From the NCBI RefSeq assembly GCF_001482405.1, contig NZ_LPXO01000001.1, forward strand, positions 682,001 through 746,000: a DNA stretch of 64,000 nucleotides, given 5' to 3'. The DNA comes from Pseudoponticoccus marisrubri (GTDB lineage: Bacteria; Pseudomonadota; Alphaproteobacteria; Rhodobacterales; Rhodobacteraceae). Under the pieces are notes generated by a model. It was not told the origin of the DNA. It saw only the letters and a list, made by a program, of their open reading frames with translations, and did no database searches. The position numbers and the translations under genes were made by a program. Of this stretch, positions 52,078 through 60,984 are shown in pieces; within the stretch, counting starts at the first letter, position 1; each line of letters starts with the position of its first letter.

Positions 52078-53331
52078 CTACTGGAAGACCGCATTCGGGG
52101 CGTCGAGGCTGTCGGAGCCTTCGAACGCAATCTGGTCGAGCCCCAGCGCCGTCACCGCACGCTCGATCCCGCGGGTCTGGGTGACCAGCGCGTCGACCGC
52201 GGACAGGATCAGCGCCTCGCCGGCGTCGTTGCCGCGCTCCAGCATCTGGTCATAGGCAAAGCCCGCCTCGGCCGCGGCCTTGATCTGGCCCAGCTCGATC
52301 ATGGTGGCGTTGAGATCGGCGCGCAGGGCGTTGTCGACCGCCGGGTCGGCCGCGGCCACCAGCGAGGACAGGCTTTCACCCGACACGGTCGAGCCGTCGA
52401 TGCGGACATATTCGCCAAAATAGACGTTCCGGATGCCCAGCCCGTCATAGTAATGGCTGTTATGGGTGTTGTCCGAGAAGCAGTCATGCTCTTCCTCGGG
52501 ATCGTTCAGCATCACGCCCAGCTTCATGCGCTCGCCCGCCTGCTCGCCGTAGGAGAGGCTGCCCATGCCGGTCAGCATCGCCACGATGCCTGCATCCTCG
52601 TCCGCCATCAGCGTGTCGCGCGCCGCGCCGCCCTCGGCCCACTGGGCGGTCATCCATTCCAGATCCGAAACCAGCAGCTCGGTCGCCGCCTTCAGGTAAT
52701 CGCCGCGGCGGTCGCAATTTCCGTTGGTGCAGGCCTGACCCTCGGCATAGTCGCTCCACGGGCGCTCTCCGGCGCCCGGCGCGGTGCCGTTCAGGTCCTG
52801 CCCCCAGAGCAGGAACTCGATCGCGTGATAGCCGGTGGCCACGTTGGCCTCGACCGCATCGGCCTCGTGCAGGGTCTCTTCCAGCAGCGCCGGGGTGATC
52901 TGCGCGGCATCGACCGTCTCGCCCGACAGGGTGAAGCTGGAGGAGGCCACGACGTTCAGGTCGGCATAGGCGTTCTCGTCCGTGGCCCCGCCATAGGCGG
53001 CGTCGACATAGTCGATCAGCCCCTCGTCCAGCGGCCAGGCGTTCACCTTGCCCTCCCAGTCGTCGACGATGGCGTTGCCGAAACGGTAGACCTCGGTCTG
53101 CTGGTAGGGCACGCGCGCCTCCAGCCATGCGCTGCGCGCGGCGGCCAGCGTCTCGGCCGAAGGATCGGCCAGCAGGGCGTCCACGGCGTCGTTCAGCGCC
53201 CGCGCCTTCATCAGGCTGTCCTCGTACCCCGCCTGCGCGATATCGGCATAGGTCGTCAGGACCTCGGCCTTCCCGGCCAGCAGCGGGCTTGCGGTCAGCA
53301 CAAGCGTCAGGGCTGTCATCGTCGTCTTCAT
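52078..53331 (-). CDS. Imelysin-family iron-regulated protein (IrpA-like)
   Basis: 417 residues with a signal peptide (about 1-19). It has the GxHxxE motif of M75/imelysin proteins in ATGYHAIEFLLWGQDLNG (His169, Glu172) and the NxxxGxxN-like NGNCDRRGDYL region. IrpA and EfeO relatives capture iron in the periplasm; protease activity of the family is doubtful. GGGGAGC lies upstream of the ATG. It is preceded by an unrecognised gene ten bases away. Confidence 0.92.
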   Translation of the reverse strand: MKTTMTALTLVLTASPLLAGKAEVLTTYADIAQAGYEDSLMKARALNDAVDALLADPSAETLAAARSAWLEARVPYQQTEVYRFGNAIVDDWEGKVNAWPLDEGLIDYVDAAYGGATDENAYADLNVVASSSFTLSGETVDAAQITPALLEETLHEADAVEANVATGYHAIEFLLWGQDLNGTAPGAGERPWSDYAEGQACTNGNCDRRGDYLKAATELLVSDLEWMTAQWAEGGAARDTLMADEDAGIVAMLTGMGSLSYGEQAGERMKLGVMLNDPEEEHDCFSDNTHNSHYYDGLGIRNVYFGEYVRIDGSTVSGESLSSLVAAADPAVDNALRADLNATMIELGQIKAAAEAGFAYDQMLERGNDAGEALILSAVDALVTQTRGIERAVTALGLDQIAFEGSDSLDAPNAVFQ

Positions 53332-53341
53332 GGGAGCTCCC

Positions 53342-53794
53342 CTAGTGTAGTCTTTGCGTGTTCGGCCGGTCCTGGCCGCCGTGACCCGCCGGCGGCGTCA
53401 TGCGACGCAGCAGCAGGCCGAACTCTTCGGCCAGCGCGATCAGCGCCGGCGCCATGTCGGGGCGCACGATCAGCGTGGCCATCAGCATGGCATCCTCGCG
53501 TGCGCCTTCGCTGGCCGCACCCACCAGCTGGGCGAAACAGGCCTCGTCCGCGCCAAGGCAGACACACCCCACCGAGTGGCGCATCAGGGGGCGGCGCCCG
53601 AAGCGCACCATCAGCTGGGCGATCTGCGCGAACAGATCCAGCGCGCGCGCCTCGGACGGATCCTTGCGGGCGCGGTCATGCGCTTCGGCCTCGCTCCATA
53701 GCCGCAGGCACAGCACCGCCGCGGCCTCGACCCCGTCCAGGTCGGCCATGTGGCCGACCGCGGCACCGCCGCGCGGCTTGACATGCAGGGTCAT
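53342..53794 (-). CDS. Unrecognised protein at the head of the iron operon
   Basis: 150 residues, helical, cytoplasmic in appearance. It contains VLCLRLWSEAEAHDRARKD and a Cys-rich spot VGCVCLGADEACFAQL, with three cysteines in 11 residues. I do not recognise the family. Its position directly upstream of imelysin and behind the operator-like repeat suggests a role in iron handling. The start ATG at 53794 overlaps the stop of the 30-residue frame by ATGA. Confidence 0.65.
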   Translation of the reverse strand: MTLHVKPRGGAAVGHMADLDGVEAAAVLCLRLWSEAEAHDRARKDPSEARALDLFAQIAQLMVRFGRRPLMRHSVGCVCLGADEACFAQLVGAASEGAREDAMLMATLIVRPDMAPALIALAEEFGLLLRRMTPPAGHGGQDRPNTQRLH

Positions 53795-53883
53795 CGCAGT
53801 GCCACCCCGCCGGCCGGGGCCGTGGCGCGGGCCCCTCGGGTGCCGGCGCAGGATCCGCCCTGCTGTCGCTGTGCCTGTGTCAT
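53791..53883 (-). CDS. Possible 30-residue first gene of the iron operon
   Basis: ATG at 53883 follows GGAGGG about six bases upstream. The frame encodes 30 residues (MTQAQRQQGGSCAGTRGARA...) and ends in an ATGA overlap with the next gene. Its length and composition are unlike HemP. It may be a translated leader for the downstream gene rather than a functional protein. Confidence 0.5.
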   Translation of the reverse strand: MTQAQRQQGGSCAGTRGARATAPAGGVALR

Positions 53884-53914
53884 GCCCGCCCTCCGGTCGA
53901 CGTCGTGTTGCGCA

Positions 53915-53945
53915 AGTATCTGACTGAATCACTCTGATTAGTCAA
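53915..53945 (-). promoter_or_regulatory. Promoter of the iron operon with an operator-like inverted repeat in the spacer
   Basis: On the minus strand, TTGACT (53945-53940) and GATACT (53920-53915) make a sigma-70-like pair with a 19-base spacer. The inverted repeat TGACT...AGTCA spans 53921-53944, inside this spacer. A repressor bound there would block the polymerase. The iron-operon context suggests an iron regulator (Irr, RirA or an IscR-type protein); which one is unknown. Confidence 0.6.
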
Positions 53946-54057
53946 TGGTGATCGTTTTACTCGGAAAAGCCGTCGCGCCGGCTGCCGCTTTCCGCAGCAG
54001 ATCGGTGGCCCTGCCCGGGGATTTGTGCAGAATGCCGCGAAACAGGCGCGAGACGAC

Positions 54058-54894
54058 ATGAGCCACACCCCCTACGACCCCGAATCCGACGGCGCGCGGA
54101 TGCGCTTTGCCGATGCCATGTCCTATGGCGACTACCTGCGGCTGGACGGCATCCTCGACCAGCAGCGCCCGCTGAGCGACGCGCATGACGAGTTGCTCTT
54201 CATCATCCAGCACCAGACCAGCGAGCTGTGGATGAAACTGGCCATCCACGAGCTGGCCGCCGCGCGCGAGGCGCTGATCGCGAATGACATGTCCCACATG
54301 TTCAAGATGCTGGCCCGCGTGACCCGCATCTTCGAGCAGCTGAACGGCGCCTGGGACGTGCTGCGCACCATGACCCCGGCGGATTACACCCGCTTCCGCG
54401 AGGCGTTGGGGCCATCATCGGGGTTCCAGTCCTGGCAGTACCGGATGATCGAGTTCATCCTCGGCAACCGGAACCCCAACATGCTGCGCCCGCATGAGCA
54501 CGTGCCGGAGGTGCATGCCGCGCTGCAGGCCGAGCTGGCCCGGCCCAGCTTCTACGACGTTGTGGTCGACCGGCTCTGCCGCGAAATCCCGCTGGACCGG
54601 CCCGCCCCGGCGCCGCAGCTGGACAGCCCGCATGCCGGCGATGCCGGGGTGCAGGCGCGCTGGCAGATCGTCTACGAGGATGTGGATGCGCACTGGACGC
54701 TTTACGAGCTGGGCGAGAAGCTGGTCGATCTCGAGGATTACTTCCGCCGCTGGCGCTTCAACCACGTGACCACCGTGGAACGGGTGATCGGCTTCAAGCG
54801 CGGCACCGGCGGCACGGCCGGTGTCAGCTATCTGCGCCGCATGCTGGACGTGGTGCTGTTTCCCGAATTGTGGTCGGTCAGAGGAGAGCTTTGA
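54058..54894 (+). CDS. kynA: Tryptophan 2,3-dioxygenase
   Basis: 278 residues. The family pattern includes [42 protein letters not shown] with the distal His, [14 protein letters not shown], and [20 protein letters not shown] near the end, with the axial haem His in [12 protein letters not shown]. It opens the indole ring of tryptophan to N-formylkynurenine. The start at 54058 was chosen for similarity. The kynureninase gene starts two bases after its stop. No formamidase gene (kynB) lies between them. Confidence 0.95.
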   Translation: MSHTPYDPESDGARMRFADAMSYGDYLRLDGILDQQRPLSDAHDELLFIIQHQTSELWMKLAIHELAAAREALIANDMSHMFKMLARVTRIFEQLNGAWDVLRTMTPADYTRFREALGPSSGFQSWQYRMIEFILGNRNPNMLRPHEHVPEVHAALQAELARPSFYDVVVDRLCREIPLDRPAPAPQLDSPHAGDAGVQARWQIVYEDVDAHWTLYELGEKLVDLEDYFRRWRFNHVTTVERVIGFKRGTGGTAGVSYLRRMLDVVLFPELWSVRGEL

Positions 54895-54895
54895 G

Positions 54896-56089
54896 ATGAC
54901 ATCGACCCTGCCCCGCAAGGATCGTTTCCACCTGCCCGAGGGGCTGATCTATCTGGACGGCAACTCGCTGGGCCCGCTGCCCCTCGGCGTGACCGAGCGG
55001 GTCGAGGCCGTGATGCGCCGCGAATGGGGCGGCGAGCTGATCCGCGCGTGGAACAGCGCCGAGTGGATGGCGCTGCCGCAGAAGGTGGGCGATCGGATCG
55101 GCCGCCTGATCGGCGCGCCCGCGGGCTCCGTCGCGACCGGCGACACGCTGTCGATCAAGGTCTACCAGGCGCTGGCCGCGGCCTTGCGGCTGCGCCCCGA
55201 CCGCCGCGTGATCCTGTCGGACAGCGGCAACTTCCCCACCGATCTCTACATGGCGCAGGGGCTGGTGGATCTGCTGGGCCAGGGCTACGAGATCCGCACC
55301 CCCGCCCCCGAGGAGGTGGCCGGTGCGATCACCGACGAGGTGGCCGCGGTGATGCTGACACAGGTCGACTACCGCTCGGGCCGGATGCATGACATGGGCG
55401 CACTGACGCGCGCGGCACATGACGCGGGCGCGGTGATGATCTGGGACCTTGCGCATAGTGCCGGGGCCGTGCCGGTGGACATGGCGGGCTGCGGCGCCGA
55501 GTTCGCGGTGGGCTGCACCTACAAGTATCTCAATGGCGGGCCGGGCGCACCGGCCTTCATCTATGTCCGCCCCGACATGGTCGAGGACGTCGCCCCGGTG
55601 CTGGCCGGCTGGCTGGGCCATGCCGCGCCCTTCGCCTTCGAGCCGGACTATCGCCCCGCCATGTCGGTCGAACGGCTGCGCGTGGGCACGCCGCCCATCC
55701 TGCAGCTTGCGGCGCTGGACGCGGCGCTGGATGTCTGGGATGGCGTCACCATGGAAGAGATCCGCGCCGCCTCGATCACGCTGTCGGAGCTGTTCATCGC
55801 CGAGGTCGAGGCGCGCTGCCCGCAGCTGACCCTCGCCTCGCCCCGCGCGGCAGAGCAGCGCGGCAGCCAGGTCTCCTTCGCCTTCGAGCACGGCTATGCC
55901 GCGATGCAGGCGCTGATCGCGCATGGCGTGATCGGCGATTTCCGCGCGCCCGACATCATGCGTTTCGGCTTCACGCCACTCTATCTCGATGAGACGGACG
56001 TGCGCGCGGCGGTGGACGTCATGGCCAAGGTGCTGGATGACGAACTTTACCGCGACCCCGCCTACCAGACCCGCTCGCGCGTGACCTGA
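54896..56089 (+). CDS. kynU: Kynureninase
   Basis: 397 residues, PLP fold-type I. It starts FHLPEGLIYLDGNSLGPLPL, typical of kynureninase. The PLP Lys is in AVGCTYKYLNGGPGAPAF, and the Asp in MIWDLAHSAGAVPVDM contacts the pyridine nitrogen. It cleaves kynurenine to anthranilate and alanine. It is coupled to kynA by two bases. Downstream it converges with gph. Confidence 0.95.
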   Translation: MTSTLPRKDRFHLPEGLIYLDGNSLGPLPLGVTERVEAVMRREWGGELIRAWNSAEWMALPQKVGDRIGRLIGAPAGSVATGDTLSIKVYQALAAALRLRPDRRVILSDSGNFPTDLYMAQGLVDLLGQGYEIRTPAPEEVAGAITDEVAAVMLTQVDYRSGRMHDMGALTRAAHDAGAVMIWDLAHSAGAVPVDMAGCGAEFAVGCTYKYLNGGPGAPAFIYVRPDMVEDVAPVLAGWLGHAAPFAFEPDYRPAMSVERLRVGTPPILQLAALDAALDVWDGVTMEEIRAASITLSELFIAEVEARCPQLTLASPRAAEQRGSQVSFAFEHGYAAMQALIAHGVIGDFRAPDIMRFGFTPLYLDETDVRAAVDVMAKVLDDELYRDPAYQTRSRVT

Positions 56090-56095
56090 GCCCTG

Positions 56096-56752
56096 TCAGG
56101 TGGCGGCGTCCAGCAGCGCGGCCACCTGCCCCGGCAGATCGGCAAAGCTGTCGAATGCCACGTCATGCGGGATCTGTGCGACCGCTGTCTTGCGATAGCC
56201 TTGCGTGAACAGAAGGAAGGGCACGCCTGCGCGCTGCGCCGTCTCGGCATCGACCTCGCTGTCGCCCACATAGAGCCGCGGGCCATCGCCCAGCGCGTCG
56301 AAGGCCGCGTGTAGCGGCGCCGGGTCGGGCTTACGCGCGGGCAGGCTGTCGCCTCCCCAGACCGTGGCAAAGCGCGCCTCCAGCCCGAGATGCCGCAACA
56401 CCGCCTTGCAGGGCGTCAGCGGCTTGTTGGTGCAAATACCCAGCGCATGGCCCTGCCCGGCCAGCCGGTCCAGCGCCTCCACGACATGCGCATAGGGTTC
56501 GGTCAGGGTCACCGCATCGCGGTAGCCCTCGACAAAGGCCTCCTGCAGGCGCGTCTGCGCAGTCTCGGGCAGGCCCGCGGCCGCCCGCATCCGCGCCACG
56601 AAGACACCCGCCCCGTTGCCGATGAAGACGCGGGTCTGCGCCATGGAGATCGGCGCGCAGCCCTCGCCCTGCAGGATCCGGTTGGCCAGCGCATGGATGT
56701 CCGGCGCGCTGTCGATCAGCGTGCCGTCCAGGTCGAAGACGATGCGCGCCAT
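56096..56752 (-). CDS. gph: Phosphoglycolate phosphatase (HAD family)
   Basis: 218 residues. HAD motifs are seen: motif I VFDLDGTLIDSAPDI, motif II ICTNKP, motif III Lys in PARKPDP and motif IV YVGDSEVDAETAQRAG. It removes phosphate from 2-phosphoglycolate made by DNA repair or by RuBisCO. The ATG overlaps the rpe stop (TGATG). Linkage to rpe is common. Confidence 0.92.
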   Translation of the reverse strand: MARIVFDLDGTLIDSAPDIHALANRILQGEGCAPISMAQTRVFIGNGAGVFVARMRAAAGLPETAQTRLQEAFVEGYRDAVTLTEPYAHVVEALDRLAGQGHALGICTNKPLTPCKAVLRHLGLEARFATVWGGDSLPARKPDPAPLHAAFDALGDGPRLYVGDSEVDAETAQRAGVPFLLFTQGYRKTAVAQIPHDVAFDSFADLPGQVAALLDAAT

Positions 56753-57447
56753 CAGGCCGCCGCGCGGGCCGCCTCGGCCGCATCGCGGATGGTGCGAATA
56801 TTGCTGCCGTAGACCTCGGGCGCCTCGACCGAACCGCCACGGAACACGGCCGAGCCCGCCACCAGCACATCGGCGCCGGCCTCGGCGACCAGCGGCGCGG
56901 TCGTCGGGTCGACCCCGCCATCGATCTCGACATGGACCGGGCGGTCGCCGATCATCTCGCGCAGGCGGCGGACCTTGCCGGTCAGGTCGATGAATTTCTG
57001 CCCGCCGAAGCCCGGGTTGACCGTCATCACGCAGACCAAATCGGCCAGGTCCAGCAGATGCGCCACTGCCTCGGCCGGGGTGCCGGGGTTCAGCGCCACG
57101 CCCGCCTTCATGCCCGCGCCGCGGATCGCCTGCAAGGTGCGGTGGATATGCGGGCCCGCCTCGACATGCGCGGTCAGCACATCGGCCCCCGCCTCGGCAT
57201 AGGCGTCGATATAGGGGTCCACCGGCGCAATCATCAGGTGCACATCCATGACGGTGCGGACATGCGGCCGGAACGCCTTTACCGCCTGCGGCCCGAAGGT
57301 CAGGTTCGGCACGAAATGGCCATCCATCACGTCCACGTGCACCCAATCCGCGCCCTGCGCCTCGATGGCGCGGATCTCCTGCCCGAAATTGGCGAAATCG
57401 GCCGAGAGGATGGACGGGGCGATCTTGATCGTTCTGTCGAGCGGCAC
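56752..57447 (-). CDS. rpe: Ribulose-phosphate 3-epimerase
   Basis: 231 residues, TIM barrel. APSILSADFANFGQEIRAIE, VHVDVMDGHFVPNLTFGP, DVHLMI, MTVNPGFGGQKFI and VEIDGGVDPTTAPLV are the family hallmarks, with metal-binding His/Asp residues. It interconverts ribulose-5-P and xylulose-5-P in the pentose phosphate pathway. The start codon is GTG with GGAGG upstream. It is upstream of and coupled to gph. Confidence 0.95.
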   Translation of the reverse strand: MPLDRTIKIAPSILSADFANFGQEIRAIEAQGADWVHVDVMDGHFVPNLTFGPQAVKAFRPHVRTVMDVHLMIAPVDPYIDAYAEAGADVLTAHVEAGPHIHRTLQAIRGAGMKAGVALNPGTPAEAVAHLLDLADLVCVMTVNPGFGGQKFIDLTGKVRRLREMIGDRPVHVEIDGGVDPTTAPLVAEAGADVLVAGSAVFRGGSVEAPEVYGSNIRTIRDAAEAARAAA

Positions 57448-57731
57448 GGCGACGGCCTCCTTGCATGTGATTGCGCGACAGCGATAGCCGCCCCGGCGCG
57501 CGCGTCAAGCGCCCTGTCGTTCCGATGGCCCCCGGCTGGGCGGGGGCGCGTTCCGGGGCCGGCGGCGGCGGATCGATAAAAACCACGGCATTCCCTCGAT
57601 TTGCCAGCCTGCTTGCGGCCCTCGCGGAGAGGCGACTCCGAACGCTTTCTTAAGACTGCGTGCGTATCCCTACCGCCCACAGACCCGCCGCACCGGGACA
57701 CGTGTCACGCCAAGAGGGATACGATACCGCC
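57448..57731 (+). promoter_or_regulatory. Divergent gap and leader of the chemotaxis operon
   Basis: The 284-bp gap between rpe and the che operon holds no gene. Near the che start, CGTATCCC (57663-57670) can pair with GGGATACG (57716-57723), which covers the GAGGGAT ribosome binding site. In the loop lies a 10-bp palindrome GACACGTGTC (57697-57706). No CtrA, sigma-28 or sigma-54 site is clear. Confidence 0.45.
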
Positions 57732-58016
57732 ATGCCAGACATCCATTTCCATGCGCTCGGTCCCGGCCGGGCCCGCTCGGGCGAGGACCCGCTGATTCCC
57801 TTCCTGATCGGCGCGCGTCATGCCCCGGTGACGATCTCGGCGCGCGACGTGCCCCGGCTCGACGCGCATCGTCTGCAGGTGCTGCTGGTGGCGCAGCGCC
57901 AATGGGCCGCGGATGGCGCCGAATTCCGGCTGACCGATCTCTCGCCCGGCTTCCGCGACGGGCTGGAACGGCTGGGGCTGGATGGCGACCATTTCGACGG
58001 CGAGGTGCAGGCATGA
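57732..58016 (+). CDS. Small STAS-like protein at the head of the che operon
   Basis: 94 residues. DAHRLQVLLVAQRQWAADGAEF fits a degenerate STAS fold, similar to small proteins at the head of roseobacter-type che clusters (from memory). Its stop overlaps the cheY ATG by ATGA, so it is coupled to the operon. GAGGGAT lies before the ATG. Function is not known; a structural or signalling partner of the chemotaxis array is possible. Confidence 0.6.
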   Translation: MPDIHFHALGPGRARSGEDPLIPFLIGARHAPVTISARDVPRLDAHRLQVLLVAQRQWAADGAEFRLTDLSPGFRDGLERLGLDGDHFDGEVQA

Positions 58017-58387
58017 CGACCAAGGTCCTGGCGATCGACGATTCGCGCACCATCCGGAACCTGTTGCGCGTCTCGCTGGAGAACGCGGGGTTCGAGGTGC
58101 ATTCCGCCTGCGACGGGCAGGAAGGCGTCGACATCTTCCCCGAGGTCGATCCCGACGTGGTGATCACCGATATCAACATGCCCAATCTGGACGGGTTCGG
58201 CGTGATCGACACGCTGCGCAGCGGGCCGAACCGCACCAATGTGCCGATCCTCGTGCTGACCACCGAAAGCTCGGACAAGCTGAAGTCGCGCGCCCGCGCC
58301 TCGGGAGCCACGGGCTGGATCGTGAAGCCCTTCGACGATGCCTCGCTCGTCTCGGTGCTTCGCCGTCTGACCGGCCATGTGAGCTGA
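58013..58387 (+). CDS. cheY: CheY-type response regulator (first)
   Basis: 124 residues, single receiver. The acidic pair is in VLAIDDSRTIRN, the acceptor Asp in VVITDINMPNLDGFG, Thr in LVLTTESS and Lys in WIVKPFDD, so phosphorylation by CheA should work. When phosphorylated it should bind the flagellar motor or act as a phosphate sink. It overlaps the STAS gene by four bases and lies four bases before cheA. Confidence 0.93.
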   Translation: MTTKVLAIDDSRTIRNLLRVSLENAGFEVHSACDGQEGVDIFPEVDPDVVITDINMPNLDGFGVIDTLRSGPNRTNVPILVLTTESSDKLKSRARASGATGWIVKPFDDASLVSVLRRLTGHVS

Positions 58388-58391
58388 TCCG

Positions 58392-60524
58392 ATGTCGGGA
58401 AACGCGATCCGGGATACCTTCTTCGAGGAATGCGAGGAGCTGCTCGAGGCGCTGGTCGAGGGGCTTGCCCAGATGGAAGAGGCGCCCGACGACCTGCAGG
58501 TCGTCAACGCCGTCTTCCGGGCGGTCCATTCGATCAAGGGCGGTGCCGGCGCCTTCGCGCTCGACCGCCTCGTCACCTTCGCCCATACGTTCGAAACGGT
58601 GATGGACAAGGTGCGCGACCGCGACCTTTCGGTCGACGACCGGTTGATGGCTTTGTTCCACCGCTCCGGCGACATGCTGTCCGACCTCGTCGCCGCGGCA
58701 CGCGACGAGACCCCGCTCGATCCGGCCGCCGAGGGCGAGCTGATCGAGGCGCTTGAATCCTATCTCGGCCCGGCCTCCGAGGAGGAGGAGTTCAGCTTCG
58801 ACGCCGTCAGCCTCGACCTCGGCGGCGACACGCCTGCAAGCCTGCCCGAGATCCCGCTGGCCAAAATAGCCGACAGCGCGCCGGATGGGGCGGCGACAGG
58901 CCCCGCCTCGGAAAAGACCTACCGCATCCGCTTCACCCCGACCCGCGCGCTCTACGAGAATGGCCACGAACCTCTCCTGCTCTTCGATGCACTCGCCGAG
59001 CTGGGGACACTATGTGTCTTGCTGGACCTCTCCGGCCTGCCCTCTTTCGATGCGTTCGATCCGCAGGACTCCTGTCTCGACTGGACCCTGCTGCTGACAA
59101 CCGCTGAGCCGGAAACCGCGCTCGACGAGGTCTTCGAATTCGTCGAGGGTCTGTGCACGCTCGAGATCACGACCGCGCCCCCGCCGGCCCCAACTGAGGC
59201 AGAGTTGCCGACCCCTGACCTGCCGCAGCCGGCCGCCCGACCTGCCCCCCCTGCTGCTGAGAGCGCCGCAGCCCCGCCGCCGCCCAAGCCCGAGGCGCGT
59301 GGCCCGAAACCTACGCTGCGCGTGGATCTCGACCGGGTCGACCGGCTGATCAACACGGTGGGTGAGCTGATCATCAACCAGGCGATGATCTCGCAGCGCA
59401 TCGAGGAGCTAGACCTGCCCACTGTCGCCCATCTCACCAATGAGCTCGAGGCCTACAAGCTGCTCGCCCGCGACATTCAGGAAGGCGTGATGGCGATCCG
59501 CGCGCAGCCGGTCAAACCGCTCTTCCAGCGCATGTCGCGCATCGTGCGCGAAGCCTCGGACGCGACCGGCAAGAAGGCGCGGCTGGTCACCGTCGGCGAC
59601 TCGACCGAGGTCGACAAGACCGTGATCGAACGCCTTGCCGATCCGTTGACACACATGATCCGCAACGCCGTGGACCACGGGCTTGAACACCCCGAGCGGC
59701 GCCTTGAACGGGGCAAGGAGGCGCAGGGCACGATCCGCCTTTCGGCCTCGCACCGCTCTGGCAGTGTCTTCATCGAGATCGCGGATGACGGTGCCGGGCT
59801 CGACCGCGCGGCCATCCTGCGCAAGGCACGGGAAAAGGGCCTCGTCGCACCAGAGGTTGAGCTCACCAATCCCGAAATCGACAACCTGCTGTTCCTGCCG
59901 GGCTTTTCCACGGCGAACCAGGTATCGAACCTCTCCGGCCGCGGGGTCGGGATGGACGTGGTCAAGAACGCGGTACAAGCCCTGGGCGGCCGGATCTCCA
60001 TCACCTCGATACCCGAAAAGGGCACGACCTTCACCATCGTCCTGCCCCTGACATTGGCCGTCATGGACGGGTTCGTGATCTCGGTCGCGAAAGAGACGAT
60101 GGTCGTGCCAATCGCCTCTATCCTCGAGACGATCCGCCCCAATGCGCGCGACACGCATGTGATCGGCACGTCCAGCGAGGTGGTCAAGATCCGCGGATCC
60201 TACGTGCCGATCGTCGACGTGGCTGCCAATCTCGGCCTCGACGCGGGCGATGCGGATCGCGGCGGAAGCATCCTTCTGCTGGTCTCGACCGAAACCCAGG
60301 GCCTGACCGCGCTGCGCGTGACGGGGATTCACGACCAGCGCCAGGTCGTGATCAAGAGCCTGGAGAGCAACTACGCCGCCATCCCCGGTGTCTCGGCCGC
60401 CACGATCCTCGGCGACGGCAAGATTGCCCTGATCCTTGATCCCGACGAGCTGATCAAACTCTCGCGCCTGTCCGAGCCCGAGGGGACGGAGACCAAACTG
60501 ATGCCGGAGCCTGGACATGTCTGA
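58392..60524 (+). CDS. cheA: Chemotaxis histidine kinase CheA
   Basis: 710 residues. In order: Hpt domain with His46 in RAVHSIKGGAGAF, a long linker with a P2-like region and Pro-rich segments (about 220-290), a dimerisation domain (LRVDLDRVDRLINTVGEL), the ATPase (MIRNAVDHGLEHPE, IADDGAGLD, FLPGFSTANQVS, GRGVGMDVVKNAV) and a C-terminal CheW-like domain. It phosphorylates CheY and CheB. The ATG at 58392 has a weak site. It overlaps cheW by eight bases. Confidence 0.95.
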   Translation: MSGNAIRDTFFEECEELLEALVEGLAQMEEAPDDLQVVNAVFRAVHSIKGGAGAFALDRLVTFAHTFETVMDKVRDRDLSVDDRLMALFHRSGDMLSDLVAAARDETPLDPAAEGELIEALESYLGPASEEEEFSFDAVSLDLGGDTPASLPEIPLAKIADSAPDGAATGPASEKTYRIRFTPTRALYENGHEPLLLFDALAELGTLCVLLDLSGLPSFDAFDPQDSCLDWTLLLTTAEPETALDEVFEFVEGLCTLEITTAPPPAPTEAELPTPDLPQPAARPAPPAAESAAAPPPPKPEARGPKPTLRVDLDRVDRLINTVGELIINQAMISQRIEELDLPTVAHLTNELEAYKLLARDIQEGVMAIRAQPVKPLFQRMSRIVREASDATGKKARLVTVGDSTEVDKTVIERLADPLTHMIRNAVDHGLEHPERRLERGKEAQGTIRLSASHRSGSVFIEIADDGAGLDRAAILRKAREKGLVAPEVELTNPEIDNLLFLPGFSTANQVSNLSGRGVGMDVVKNAVQALGGRISITSIPEKGTTFTIVLPLTLAVMDGFVISVAKETMVVPIASILETIRPNARDTHVIGTSSEVVKIRGSYVPIVDVAANLGLDAGDADRGGSILLLVSTETQGLTALRVTGIHDQRQVVIKSLESNYAAIPGVSAATILGDGKIALILDPDELIKLSRLSEPEGTETKLMPEPGHV

Positions 60525-60984
60525 AACAGCAGAACAGAAAACCGACGACCTCTTCGAATTCATCACGTTTTCCGCCGGGCAGCAGAGCTATTGCCTCGAG
60601 ATCACGCAGATCCGCGAGATCCGCCGATGGACGCCGGTCACCGCCTTGCCTCACACGCCCTCCGACGTGCTGGGCGTCATGAACCTGCGGGGCGCGGTGA
60701 TCCCGATCTTCGACCTGGCGGCCCGCTTCGGACTGGGGCCCACGCCCGCCAACGAACGCAATGTCGTCATCGTGGCCACCGTGTCCGGCATGACGGTCGG
60801 GCTGCTAGTGGAATCCGTCTCCGAAATCCTGTCGGTCGAGACCTCCGCGATCCAGGAAACCCCGGACATCAAGTCCGAGGCGACCCGCAACAGCATTCTC
60901 GGCGTCATCTCGGTCAACCAGTCCATGGTGCGCGTCGTCAATCTCGACGCCGTGCTCGACACGCAAGGACCAGTCCAGACATGA
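60517..60984 (+). CDS. cheW: Chemotaxis coupling protein CheW
   Basis: 155 residues. The CheW pattern is seen: FITFSAGQQSYCLEITQIREI, HTPSDVLGVMNLRGAVIPIFDLAARF and SETAVEL-like VSEILSVETSAIQE. It links receptors to CheA at the membrane. It overlaps cheA by eight bases and cheR by ATGA. Confidence 0.94.
   Translation: MSETAEQKTDDLFEFITFSAGQQSYCLEITQIREIRRWTPVTALPHTPSDVLGVMNLRGAVIPIFDLAARFGLGPTPANERNVVIVATVSGMTVGLLVESVSEILSVETSAIQETPDIKSEATRNSILGVISVNQSMVRVVNLDAVLDTQGPVQT

Noticed and set aside
53945-54061. 38-residue upstream frame ending in an ATGA with kynA
   Set aside because: No ribosome binding site precedes it and it starts inside the promoter region of the divergent operon. The overlap may be chance.
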